A stretch of 64,000 nt of DNA from Thiosulfatihalobacter marinus (GTDB taxonomy: Bacteria > Pseudomonadota > Alphaproteobacteria > Rhodobacterales > Rhodobacteraceae), in contig NZ_JAECRZ010000006.1 in NCBI RefSeq assembly GCF_016019955.1, positions 62,001-126,000 on the forward strand, given 5' to 3'. This document shows, piece by piece, positions 33,638 through 41,588 of this stretch; position 1 is the stretch's first letter, and every line of letters begins with the position of its first letter. The notes under the pieces were generated by a model. The model saw only the letters and a list, made by a program, of their open reading frames with translations. It was not told the origin of the DNA and searched no databases. A program made the position numbers and the translations under genes.

Positions 33638-34513
33638 TCAGACCTTCTTGGTGCGGACCTGGCTGAACAGGCCGTGGGGCCGGAACACCAGCACGAACAA
33701 CAGCAGCGCATAGGGCGCGATCTGGCTGTAGCCCGCGGCCAGATAACGCGCCGCGAACGGCTCGATCACACCCACGATCAGCCCCCCGGCCAGCGCGCCG
33801 GGCAGGCTGCCGAAACCACCGATCACCGCCGCCGCGAATGCCTTGATGCCCAGCAATCCCGCGTTCGGATCAATCGCGCCCTTGGACGCGAACAGGATCC
33901 CCGCCACCGCCGCCACCGCGCCGGACAGGCCCCAGATCATGCCCTGTACCCGCCGGACCGGAATGCCCATGAAATAGGCCGCCATCTGGTTCTGGCTGGC
34001 CGCCTGCATGGCCAGGCCCAGCTTGGTACGCTGGAAAAACTGGTACAGGAACAGGGTCAGCAACACGGTCACGATGATCACCGCCACATCGGCCATGCCC
34101 AGCACCACACCGCCAACCCGCAAATCCCCTACGGCCAGCGGACTTTCCAATGTCTGCGGCTCATGCCCCCAGATCGCTCCGGCGATGAAACGGATCACGA
34201 AACCCAGCGCGATGGTCAGGATCACAACCGCTGTCTGGCTTTGACCGAACAGGTGCCGCAATACGAAGAAATCCAGCAGATAGCCCAGCACCGCCATGAT
34301 CGCGATCGCCATCGGTGCCGCCACCCAAAAGGGCAGGTCCATGTATTGGGCGTTGGTCAGGCCCAGCGTGACAAAGGCGCCCAGCATCATGAAATCGCCC
34401 TGGGCGAAATTCACCGCTTCGGTCGCCTTGTAGATCAGCACAAAGCCAAGCGCGATCAGGCCGTATACACAGCCATTCGCAAGCCCGCTGACGAGCAGTT
34501 GCAAAACTTCCAA
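33638..34513 (-). CDS. LivH-type ABC transporter permease (TTG start)
   Basis: The 291-aa membrane protein reads GLIALGFVLIYKATEAVNFAQGDFMMLGAF, the LivH signature, and ends with the second family motif. The first codon is TTG at 34513, well placed after GGGGAGGATAGA; no in-frame ATG fits. It is the first transporter gene and lies 123 bp downstream of the dehydrogenase genes. That gap (34514-34636) holds no recognised feature apart from the ribosome-binding site. Whether the gap contains a separate promoter cannot be seen. Confidence 0.9.
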   Translation of the reverse strand: MEVLQLLVSGLANGCVYGLIALGFVLIYKATEAVNFAQGDFMMLGAFVTLGLTNAQYMDLPFWVAAPMAIAIMAVLGYLLDFFVLRHLFGQSQTAVVILTIALGFVIRFIAGAIWGHEPQTLESPLAVGDLRVGGVVLGMADVAVIIVTVLLTLFLYQFFQRTKLGLAMQAASQNQMAAYFMGIPVRRVQGMIWGLSGAVAAVAGILFASKGAIDPNAGLLGIKAFAAAVIGGFGSLPGALAGGLIVGVIEPFAARYLAAGYSQIAPYALLLFVLVFRPHGLFSQVRTKKV

Positions 34514-34636
34514 TCTATCCTCCCCGTGCCGGTTTTTCCGGCCTCCTGCGGTTCAGTCTCTGCGCTGGCCCTGTCTCGCGTCAAGCTTGCAGGCAGGTTT
34601 GCGGGCCAACCGCCGTTACGTCACCTGCCCGGTGCC

Positions 34637-35752
34637 TTACAAACCCCGCTGCCGCAAAAGCCAATCCGTATGATGCCCCGCGTCGCCCAGGAATTCGCTC
34701 AATGCCCGGTCACGCTTCATGAACAGGCCCAGGTCCATCTCGTCGGTCATGCCGATGCCGCCATGCATCTGCACCCCCTCCTCGGTCGCCTGCCGCCCCA
34801 CCAGCGCCGCCCTGGCCTTGGCCGCGCGGCTCAGTGCCTCGCCTTCGTCCGCGCCCTGATCCAGCGCGTTCAGCGCCGCCGCCGCCAGCGAATCCGTCTG
34901 TTCAATCGCACAGTACAGATCCGCCGCCCGGTGTTGCAGCGCCTGAAAGCTGCCGATCAGCATACCGAACTGCTTGCGCGTGCGCAGATAATCGAACGTC
35001 GCTTCCGCGGCCGCCCGGGCCACCCCAAGCTGCTCGGCCGCCGTCACCGCCCTGCCAGCCGCCAGCGCGGCCGCCAGCACGGCCCTGGCGTTCTCGCGAC
35101 CGGCGATCAGCGCCGCCCCGTCCAGCCCTACGCCTTCGAATGTCACCAGCGCGGCATTGCGATGATCCAACAGCACCTGCGGCACCACCGTCACCCCCGC
35201 CGCCGTGGGATCGACCCAGAACAGCGCCGGTGCGTCGTCCAGCGTCGCCACGACGATCAGCCGGTCCGCACCAACCCCATCCACGACAAAACTCTTGCGC
35301 CCGTTCAGCACGAAACCGTCGCCCTCCCGGCGCGCCTCGGTCGCGATCCTGTCGGGGCGATGCTTGGCACCTTCTTCCATCGCCAGCGCCACAACGGCCT
35401 CACCCGCCGCCAGTTTCGGCCCCCAGCTTTCCGCCACCGGCCCCCCGGCATGTTTCAGCACACTTGCCCCGATCACCGCCGTGGACAGGAACGGCGCCGC
35501 GGTCAGGTTGCGCCCCATCGCCCCGGCGATCAGCCCTGCCGCACGGTGCCCGAAATTCACGCCGCCCAGGTCTTCGGGCAACACGACACCCATCCAGCCC
35601 ATCCCGGCCATCTGGCCCACAATCGCCCTGTCATAGCCCAGCGGCGCGCCCGAATCCCGCAACGCGCGAAAAGCCGCCACCGGATGATTCTGCGCCAGAA
35701 ACCCGGCCGCCGCCTCGGCCACCATGGCGTGATCTTCGCTCAGCTTCTCCAT
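34637..35752 (-). CDS. acyl-CoA dehydrogenase, degenerate partner-type subunit
   Basis: The 371-aa protein has the three-domain acyl-CoA dehydrogenase fold (RTRKQFGMLIGSFQALQHRAADLY and EEGVQMHGGIGMTDEMDLG). The usual TEP/GSD FAD-loop motif is replaced by ALAMEEGAKH, and the C-terminal GGTSE segment with its catalytic glutamate is missing. Its gene is 10 bp downstream of a more complete dehydrogenase. Such pairs form alpha2-beta2 enzymes in steroid and bile-acid side-chain degradation (for example the FadE26-FadE27 and FadE28-FadE29 pairs). The proposal of a heteromer here is inference from this pattern. Confidence 0.85.
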   Translation of the reverse strand: MEKLSEDHAMVAEAAAGFLAQNHPVAAFRALRDSGAPLGYDRAIVGQMAGMGWMGVVLPEDLGGVNFGHRAAGLIAGAMGRNLTAAPFLSTAVIGASVLKHAGGPVAESWGPKLAAGEAVVALAMEEGAKHRPDRIATEARREGDGFVLNGRKSFVVDGVGADRLIVVATLDDAPALFWVDPTAAGVTVVPQVLLDHRNAALVTFEGVGLDGAALIAGRENARAVLAAALAAGRAVTAAEQLGVARAAAEATFDYLRTRKQFGMLIGSFQALQHRAADLYCAIEQTDSLAAAALNALDQGADEGEALSRAAKARAALVGRQATEEGVQMHGGIGMTDEMDLGLFMKRDRALSEFLGDAGHHTDWLLRQRGL

Positions 35753-35762
35753 GCCTGCCCCC

Positions 35763-36944
35763 TTATCCCGGCAGTTTCAGAACGGCCTTGGCCAGAATGC
35801 CCAGCATCACCTCGGACGTGCCGCCCTCGATGCTGTTGCCCTTCGAGCGCAGCCAGTCCCGTGCCGCCTGTCCGGCATCATTCGCAGGCCCGTCCCACAC
35901 CAGATCATCGGCCCCGCCCGCCGCCATACGCAGGCTCTGGCGCCGCTTGTTCAGCTCGGTCCCGAGATATTTCAGCTCGGCCGAGCGCGCGCCAAGCTCG
36001 TCGCCCCGGCGCAGCAGATCGCGTGCCATGCCCATATGCGCGTCAAACGCCATCTCATCGACGATGAACCGCCCCAGATCGGCGCGCAGCACCGGATCAT
36101 CCAGCCGCCCCGCGTCGTCCAGCCCGATCGCCGCCACCGCATCGCCCAGAAGGTCGGATTTCGCAAACAGCGCCACATCCGACCCGCCGATCATCTCGCG
36201 CTCATGGGTCAGCAGGTATTTGGCGATGGTCCAGCCCTGCCCGCGCTCTCCCACGATCTGGTCCCTGGGCACCTTCACGTTGTCAAAAAAGGTCTCGCAA
36301 AACGGCGACGCGCCGGAAATGAGCCTGATCGGCCTGGTCGAAACGCCTTCGCTTTCCATATCGAACAGCAGAAAGGAAATGCCGGTATGTTTGCTTGCCT
36401 CGGGTTCCGTGCGCACCAGGCAGAAAATCCAGTCGGCCTTGTCGGCATAAGAGGTCCAGATCTTCTGACCCGACACCTCGAAATGGTCGCCCCTGTCCAC
36501 GCCTTTGGTTTGCAGGCTGGCCAGGTCCGAACCCGCGCCCGGCTCGGAATATCCCTGACACCAGCGGATTTCGCCGCGCGCGATCTGCGGCAGGTAATGA
36601 CGTTTTTGTTCCTCGGTTCCAAAGGCCAGCAACGCCGGGCCCAGCATCCAGATGCCAAAGCTCTGCAAGGGCGGGCGGGCGTTGATGCGGCGCATCTCCT
36701 CGGCCAGCACTTTCTGCTCCGGCCCCGACAACCCTGCGCCGCCGTAGGGCTCGGGCCAGCCCGGAACCGTCCAGCCACGCGCCGCCATCACCTCCAGCCA
36801 GTGTTTTTGCGCGGGCGAGGTGAACGTGAACCTGCGTCCACCCCAACAGATGTCATCCTCGCCCATCGGCGCGCGCATCTCGGCCGGACAGTTCGCCTCC
36901 AGCCAATCCCGCGTCGCCGCCCGGAATGTCTCCAGGTCCGACAT
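35763..36944 (-). CDS. acyl-CoA dehydrogenase, canonical-type subunit
   Basis: The 393-aa protein has the family motifs CQGYSEPGAGSDLASLQTKG and the C-terminal SIEGGTSEVMLGILAKAVL. It is the first gene of the minus-strand unit that runs through a second dehydrogenase, LivHMGF, an acyl-CoA ligase and LivK. It should oxidise a CoA ester with FAD and transfer electrons to ETF. It resembles FadE-type dehydrogenases acting on bulky or branched acyl-CoAs; the actual substrate is unknown. The divergent TetR gene 133 bp away probably regulates it. Confidence 0.9.
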   Translation of the reverse strand: MSDLETFRAATRDWLEANCPAEMRAPMGEDDICWGGRRFTFTSPAQKHWLEVMAARGWTVPGWPEPYGGAGLSGPEQKVLAEEMRRINARPPLQSFGIWMLGPALLAFGTEEQKRHYLPQIARGEIRWCQGYSEPGAGSDLASLQTKGVDRGDHFEVSGQKIWTSYADKADWIFCLVRTEPEASKHTGISFLLFDMESEGVSTRPIRLISGASPFCETFFDNVKVPRDQIVGERGQGWTIAKYLLTHEREMIGGSDVALFAKSDLLGDAVAAIGLDDAGRLDDPVLRADLGRFIVDEMAFDAHMGMARDLLRRGDELGARSAELKYLGTELNKRRQSLRMAAGGADDLVWDGPANDAGQAARDWLRSKGNSIEGGTSEVMLGILAKAVLKLPG

Positions 36945-37004
36945 GATCGTACCCTCCCTGCCGCCCGCATCGCGACAGGCGCGGGCATTGCAGGATCAAG
37001 CAAG

Positions 37005-37028
37005 ACATACTACTCAGTATGTTGTCAA
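37005..37028. promoter_or_regulatory. TetR operator palindrome overlapping a minus-strand -35 box
   Basis: The arms ACATACT (37005-37011) and AGTATGT (37016-37022) form a perfect 7-bp inverted repeat around ACTC. On the minus strand a consensus TTGACA lies at 37028-37023, adjoining the palindrome. On the plus strand TTGCAG (36988-36993) and TACTCA (37011-37016) are 17 bases apart and overlap it too. A repressor bound here would block both divergent promoters. Confidence 0.65.
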
Positions 37029-37077
37029 TCAAACCCCGCACCGCTGACGCTGCGTCAGCGCCACTCAGGGAACCCGT

Positions 37078-37698
37078 ATGCAAGATCTGGTCCATACCCT
37101 GCCAAGCACGTCAAAGACCCAGATACTGGACGCCGCAGCGCGGGTGTTCATGCAGCATGGGGTGGATGTGGCCTCGATCGATGACGTGGCGCGCGATCTG
37201 GGCGCCACCAAGGGGCGCATCTATCATCACTTCCCGTCCAAGGGCGTGCTGGTGGCCGAAGTCTGTCTGCGCGCCGCCGATTTCACCTATCGCAAGGTCG
37301 CCCCGGTGATCGACCCGGCCGCGCCCGCCGATGAAAACCTGCGCGTCATGATCCGCACCCATGTGCCCGAAGTGCTGCGCACGCTGCCCTATCACAAGGT
37401 CATCCGGCAGGCCTATACCGGGCTGTATCAGAAATCCACCACCGCCACCGAACGCGCCCTGCACCAGCGCATCCATGACGAACGCGACCGGTACGAAGGG
37501 CTGTTCCGCCACCAGATACGGCGCGGTATGGATGGCGGCGCCTTCCGCAACCAGAACCTGACAGTGGCGCTGCATTCGATCCTGCTCTTGGTGAACGCGC
37601 CGGTGGTCTGGTACACGCCGCGCGCCGATGAACCTGCCGATTTCGTGGATCGGGTGGCGCATCAGCTGGCCGACATGGCCCTGCGCGCGCTGACGTGA
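37078..37698 (+). CDS. TetR family transcriptional regulator
   Basis: The 206-aa protein has the TetR helix-turn-helix near the N-terminus (SIDDVARDLGATKGRIYHHF, about 36-55). An all-helical ligand domain with a TetR_C-type fold follows. It is divergent from the dehydrogenase-Liv-ligase genes and an inverted repeat lies between them, so it is the likely repressor. An acyl-CoA ligand is plausible given the target genes. Its stop lies next to the convergent FMN-reductase stop. Confidence 0.9.
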   Translation: MQDLVHTLPSTSKTQILDAAARVFMQHGVDVASIDDVARDLGATKGRIYHHFPSKGVLVAEVCLRAADFTYRKVAPVIDPAAPADENLRVMIRTHVPEVLRTLPYHKVIRQAYTGLYQKSTTATERALHQRIHDERDRYEGLFRHQIRRGMDGGAFRNQNLTVALHSILLLVNAPVVWYTPRADEPADFVDRVAHQLADMALRALT

Positions 37699-38238
37699 TC
37701 AGCGCCCCACCTCGGCCCGCAACGCAGCCATCAGCACCGTCACCGAATTCCGGTAGCGGTCGCCGGTCAACTGCCCGTCGGCGTCAAACGCGTTTCGGCC
37801 ATCCGCCAGCGCCAGCTCGGGCGCCAGCGCCAGGCGCGGACGAAACGGCACCAGACAGGTGCGCAGCATGGTTTGCCCGCGCACACCACCCGCCCGGCCC
37901 GACGCCGCGCTCATCACCGCCACCGGCTTGCCTGCCAGCGGCTTGTCGGAATGCCGGCTGATCCAGTCCAGCGCGTTCTTCAATACGCCGCTGATGCCGC
38001 CATTGTATTCCGGTGTCGAAATCAGAACCGCATCGGCCCCGGCAATCTGCGCCACAAGTGCGTCCACCGCCTCGGGAAGGCCGTCGCGCTCTTCGTCATC
38101 GCCATCATACAGCGGCAGCTTCAGATCGGCTTCGGCATAGTGCGCGGCGCCGTATATCTGCGCCGCCGCACGCAGAAGTTTACGGTTCGAAGATCCGGCA
38201 CGCAGCGCGCCGGACAGGCCAAGCAGGGAATGGGGCAT
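37699..38238 (-). CDS. NADPH-dependent FMN reductase family protein
   Basis: The 179-aa flavodoxin-fold protein begins LLGLSGALRAGSSNRKLLRAAA, with the FMN phosphate loop. ADAVLISTPEYNGGISGVLKNALDWISR follows, the motif of the ChrR/YieF and azoreductase-type quinone reductases. It reduces quinones, azo compounds or metal oxyanions with NAD(P)H in the cytoplasm. It is convergent with the TetR gene without an intervening base. Confidence 0.9.
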   Translation of the reverse strand: MPHSLLGLSGALRAGSSNRKLLRAAAQIYGAAHYAEADLKLPLYDGDDEERDGLPEAVDALVAQIAGADAVLISTPEYNGGISGVLKNALDWISRHSDKPLAGKPVAVMSAASGRAGGVRGQTMLRTCLVPFRPRLALAPELALADGRNAFDADGQLTGDRYRNSVTVLMAALRAEVGR

Positions 38239-38322
38239 CGGGGAACCTCGTGTTGCACGTCCCCCAAATCTAATGCGTCAGGCGCGGCACACAAGCCGTC
38301 GCGCACCGTCCCTGGCGGATCA

Positions 38323-38976
38323 TCAGGCCGCGTTGGGCAGGATCACGATTTCCACCCGGCGGTTCTGACGGCGGCCATCCTCGTTCAGGTTCGGGGCGAT
38401 GGGCTGATCCTCGCCCCGCCCGATCGACTGAATCCGCGCAAAGGGTACGCCACCCTCCATCAGCACATCCGCCACCGCATTGGCGCGGCGCTCCGAAAGC
38501 TGCTGGTTATATCCGGCAGAGCCGGTATTGTCGGTATGGCCCAGCACCTGCACGGTGGTATCGGGGTACTTGTTCAGGCTGGTCGCCACCTTCAGCAGGT
38601 CGTCGCGCAAACCGGCGTTGACGGTTGCACTGTCGATGTTGAACAAAATGTCCTGCGGCATTGTCAGGATCAGCCGGTCGCCGGTGTTTTCGATGCGCAC
38701 ATCGTCATCCAACTGCGCCCGCAACTCCTGTTCCTGCTTGTCCAGGTCGCGCCCGATCAGCGCGCCCACTCCGGCCCCGATCGCCGCCCCGGCCAGCGGG
38801 TTGTTATCCGTCGCCGCGGCCAGGCCGGCCCCCAGCAACCCGCCAAGAACGGCGCCGGACTTGGTGTTGCGGTAATCCTGCCGGTCTTCGTAATCGCCGG
38901 ACACATATCCGGGATCGGTACAGGCGGTCAGGGCCAGGGCGGACAGCGCAGCCAGCGCGACGGGAAGTTTGCTCAT
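38323..38976 (-). CDS. OmpA-family lipoprotein with glycine zipper
   Basis: The start is ATG 38976, which gives a lipoprotein signal MSKLPVALAALSALALTAC with the lipobox LTAC and lipidated C19. A glycine-zipper segment (about 43-76) follows. The C-terminal OmpA peptidoglycan-binding domain (about 100-217) has VLGHTDNTGSAGYNQQLSERRA and DGRRQNRRVEIVI. The 217-aa protein would sit in the outer membrane and grip peptidoglycan. A much longer in-frame reading upstream is spurious. Confidence 0.92.
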   Translation of the reverse strand: MSKLPVALAALSALALTACTDPGYVSGDYEDRQDYRNTKSGAVLGGLLGAGLAAATDNNPLAGAAIGAGVGALIGRDLDKQEQELRAQLDDDVRIENTGDRLILTMPQDILFNIDSATVNAGLRDDLLKVATSLNKYPDTTVQVLGHTDNTGSAGYNQQLSERRANAVADVLMEGGVPFARIQSIGRGEDQPIAPNLNEDGRRQNRRVEIVILPNAA

Positions 38977-39095
38977 GATGTGGCCTCGGGTCTTGGTGCC
39001 GGTCCTCCGGCTTTTGCACGAACTATACCCAACCCCGCCATCACCCCCAAGCGCCAAAACAACTCGGGTCGGCGGTTCTGCGCCGATTCCGGGGC

Positions 39096-39944
39096 CTACC
39101 CGGCCTCGGCACGCGCCGATTCCCAGGCCAGAAGCGCCCGCTTTACCGGCAGCCCCCAGTGATAGCCGCCCAGCCCGCCCGATTTGCGCATCGCCCTGTG
39201 GCACGGGATCAGCCAGCTGACCGGATTGCGCCCTACGGCCGTGCCCACGGCGCGCACCGCGCCGGGCCGCCCGATGCTTTGCGCAATCTCGGAATAGGTT
39301 GTCACCTGCCCGGACGGAATGCGCATCAGCGCCTCCCACACCTTGATCTGCAAGGCCGACCCGATCATGTAGACCGGCACCTTGTCGGCCTGCCCCGATT
39401 GCGCGTTGAACGCTGCCAGAACCCAGGGGCGCAGGAATGCCGGATCTTCGACAAATTCGGCCCGCGGCCAGCGCGACACCAAATCCTGCATCGTGGCCGC
39501 TTCGCCGGTTTCGGCAGCGAACCCGATGCCGCAAATGCCCTTGTGCGTTCCCGTCACAAGAACCGGGCCGAACGGGCTGTCAAACCAGCCCCAACGGATC
39601 GTCAGCCCGTCGCCCCTGCGCGCGAACTCGCCGGGGCTCATGGCCTCCCACCGCAGGAACAGGTCATGCAGCCGCCCCGATCCCGACAACCCCACCGCGC
39701 TGGATGTGTCCAGCGTGGTAAACCGCTCGTGCAGCAACGCCTTGGCGTGGCCCAGCGTCAGGTATTGCTGGAACCGCTTGGGCGACACCCCGGCCCAGCG
39801 GGTGAACAGGCGCTGGAAATGGGCCGGGCTCATGCCCATCCGCCTTGCCAGTTCCTCCAGCGTCATGTTTTCGCCGCCCTGATCGATCATCTCGATGGCG
39901 CGGCGCATCACGTTGTAATGGTATCCCTGGGTCATGTCGTTCAT
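39096..39944 (-). CDS. AraC-type HTH fused to O6-alkylguanine-DNA methyltransferase (Ada without its N-terminal domain)
   Basis: The 282-aa protein has an AraC helix-turn-helix pair (about 12-110) followed by the methyltransferase domain (about 118-282). The active-site motif PCHR has its acceptor cysteine at C248. The first Ada domain, with the zinc-bound cysteine that takes methyl groups from phosphotriesters, is absent. It can repair O6-methylguanine but cannot sense damage as Ada does, unless the sensor is elsewhere. Monocistronic. Confidence 0.93.
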   Translation of the reverse strand: MNDMTQGYHYNVMRRAIEMIDQGGENMTLEELARRMGMSPAHFQRLFTRWAGVSPKRFQQYLTLGHAKALLHERFTTLDTSSAVGLSGSGRLHDLFLRWEAMSPGEFARRGDGLTIRWGWFDSPFGPVLVTGTHKGICGIGFAAETGEAATMQDLVSRWPRAEFVEDPAFLRPWVLAAFNAQSGQADKVPVYMIGSALQIKVWEALMRIPSGQVTTYSEIAQSIGRPGAVRAVGTAVGRNPVSWLIPCHRAMRKSGGLGGYHWGLPVKRALLAWESARAEAG

Positions 39945-40071
39945 CGCACCGGCTCCCTTGTCTGCCCCAAGGATAGAACCGCCCCCGCCCCGGCGCGACC
40001 CGTTTCTTGATCATTCGCCGCATTGCCCGGCACGGGTTGTCATGGCCCGCGCATCGCCCATATGACCCCTC

Positions 40072-40893
40072 ATGACACCCATGACCCATTCCCGCGAGAC
40101 CTCCTCCGCCATGACCCTGCGCCAACGCCTTGCCGCCCTGATCGACAGCGCCGCCTTCCGCAACACGATTCTGGGCGTGATCCTGTTCAATGCCGTGATC
40201 CTGGGGCTGGAAACCTCGGACCGGGCGATGGCCCTTGCCGGGCCGCTGCTGATCACGCTTGACCGGATCTGCCTGGGCGTATTCGTCGCCGAAATCGCCA
40301 CCAAACTTTATGTGCGCGGTACGCGGTTTTTCCGCAACGGCTGGAACCTGTTCGATTTCACCATCGTCGCCATCGCCCTGGTGCCCGCCGCACAGGGGCT
40401 GTCGGTGCTGCGCGCGCTGCGCATCCTGCGCCTGTTGCGCGTCGTGTCGGTGGCGCCCTCGCTGCGCCGCGTGATCGAAGGCCTGCTCAACGCGCTGCCC
40501 GGCATGGGCTCGGTCTTTCTGCTGATGACGCTGATCTTCTATATCGGCGCGGTCATGGCCACCAAACTGTTCGGTGCCACCTTCCCCGACTGGTTCGGCA
40601 CGCTGGGCAAATCCGCTTATTCCCTGTTTCAGATCATGACCCTGGAAAGCTGGTCCATGGGCATCGTGCGCCCGGTGATGGAAGCCTTCCCCTATGCCTG
40701 GCTGTTCTTCGTGCCCTTCATCCTGCTGACCACCTTCATCGTGTTGAACCTGGTTGTCGGTCTGGTGGTGAACTCGATGCAGGATGCCCACCATGCCGAG
40801 GCCGACCAGCGCACCGATGATTATCGCGATCAGGTTCTGGCGCGGCTGAATGACATCGAGGCGCTGTTGAAAGAGCGCAGTTCAGGAAAATAG
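40072..40893 (+). CDS. bacterial voltage-gated sodium channel (NavAb/NaChBac family)
   Basis: The 273-aa protein has six transmembrane helices. S4 carries the regularly spaced arginines LRALRILRLLRVVSVAPSLRR (about 113-133). The selectivity filter TLESWSM (190-196) is the one found in NavAb and NaChBac homotetramers. A cytoplasmic C-terminal coiled coil (about 238-270) completes the family layout. It conducts Na+ on depolarisation. Three in-frame ATGs at 40072, 40081 and 40111 are possible; none has a strong ribosome-binding site, so the N-terminus is uncertain by up to 13 residues. It is followed by nth after 50 bp. Confidence 0.93.
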   Translation: MTPMTHSRETSSAMTLRQRLAALIDSAAFRNTILGVILFNAVILGLETSDRAMALAGPLLITLDRICLGVFVAEIATKLYVRGTRFFRNGWNLFDFTIVAIALVPAAQGLSVLRALRILRLLRVVSVAPSLRRVIEGLLNALPGMGSVFLLMTLIFYIGAVMATKLFGATFPDWFGTLGKSAYSLFQIMTLESWSMGIVRPVMEAFPYAWLFFVPFILLTTFIVLNLVVGLVVNSMQDAHHAEADQRTDDYRDQVLARLNDIEALLKERSSGK

Positions 40894-40943
40894 CCCGTCC
40901 GCGGCCTTGCCCCGGCGCCCCCACCCGTGCAATGGAGCCGCGC

Positions 40944-41588
40944 ATGGCAAAGCAACTCGATTATCACACGATCCGCGAGATCTTTACCCGGTTTCAGGCC
41001 GCCGAACCCGCCCCCAGGGGCGAGCTGGACCACGTCAACGCCTATACGCTGGTGGTGGCCGTGGCCCTGTCCGCGCAGGCCACGGACGCCGGTGTGAACC
41101 GGGCCACCGCCGCGCTGTTCAAAATCGCCGATACGCCGCAAAAGATGCTGGATCTGGGTGAACAGGCCCTGATCGACCACATCAAGACGATCGGCCTTTT
41201 CCGCAACAAGGCCAGCAACGTCATCAAGCTGTCGCGCATCCTTGTGGAACACTATGGCGGCGAGGTGCCCAATTCCCGCGCCGCGCTGGAAAGCCTGCCG
41301 GGGGTGGGCCGCAAGACGGCCAATGTGGTGCTGAACATGTGGTGGCGCCACCCGGCACAGGCTGTCGACACCCATATCTTCCGCTTTGGCAACCGCTCGG
41401 GCGTGTGCCCGGGCAAGGACGTGGTCGCGGTGGAACGCGCCATCGAAGACAATATCCCCGTGGATTTCCAACTCCACGCCCATCACTGGATGATCCTGCA
41501 CGGACGGTATGTCTGCAAGGCGCGCAAACCCATGTGCTCCAATTGCCTGATCCGGGATCTCTGCATGTTTGAGGACAAGAACCTGTGA
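40944..41588 (+). CDS. nth: endonuclease III
   Basis: The 214-aa protein has the helix-hairpin-helix LPGVGRKTANVVLN with the catalytic lysine, the catalytic aspartate in VDTHIFR, and the C-terminal [4Fe-4S] motif C-x6-C-x2-C-x5-C. It is a DNA glycosylase/AP lyase for oxidised pyrimidines. The ATG at 40944 was chosen because GGAG precedes it; an in-frame ATG 12 bp upstream is possible. Its stop overlaps the next start (GTGA). Confidence 0.95.
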   Translation: MAKQLDYHTIREIFTRFQAAEPAPRGELDHVNAYTLVVAVALSAQATDAGVNRATAALFKIADTPQKMLDLGEQALIDHIKTIGLFRNKASNVIKLSRILVEHYGGEVPNSRAALESLPGVGRKTANVVLNMWWRHPAQAVDTHIFRFGNRSGVCPGKDVVAVERAIEDNIPVDFQLHAHHWMILHGRYVCKARKPMCSNCLIRDLCMFEDKNL

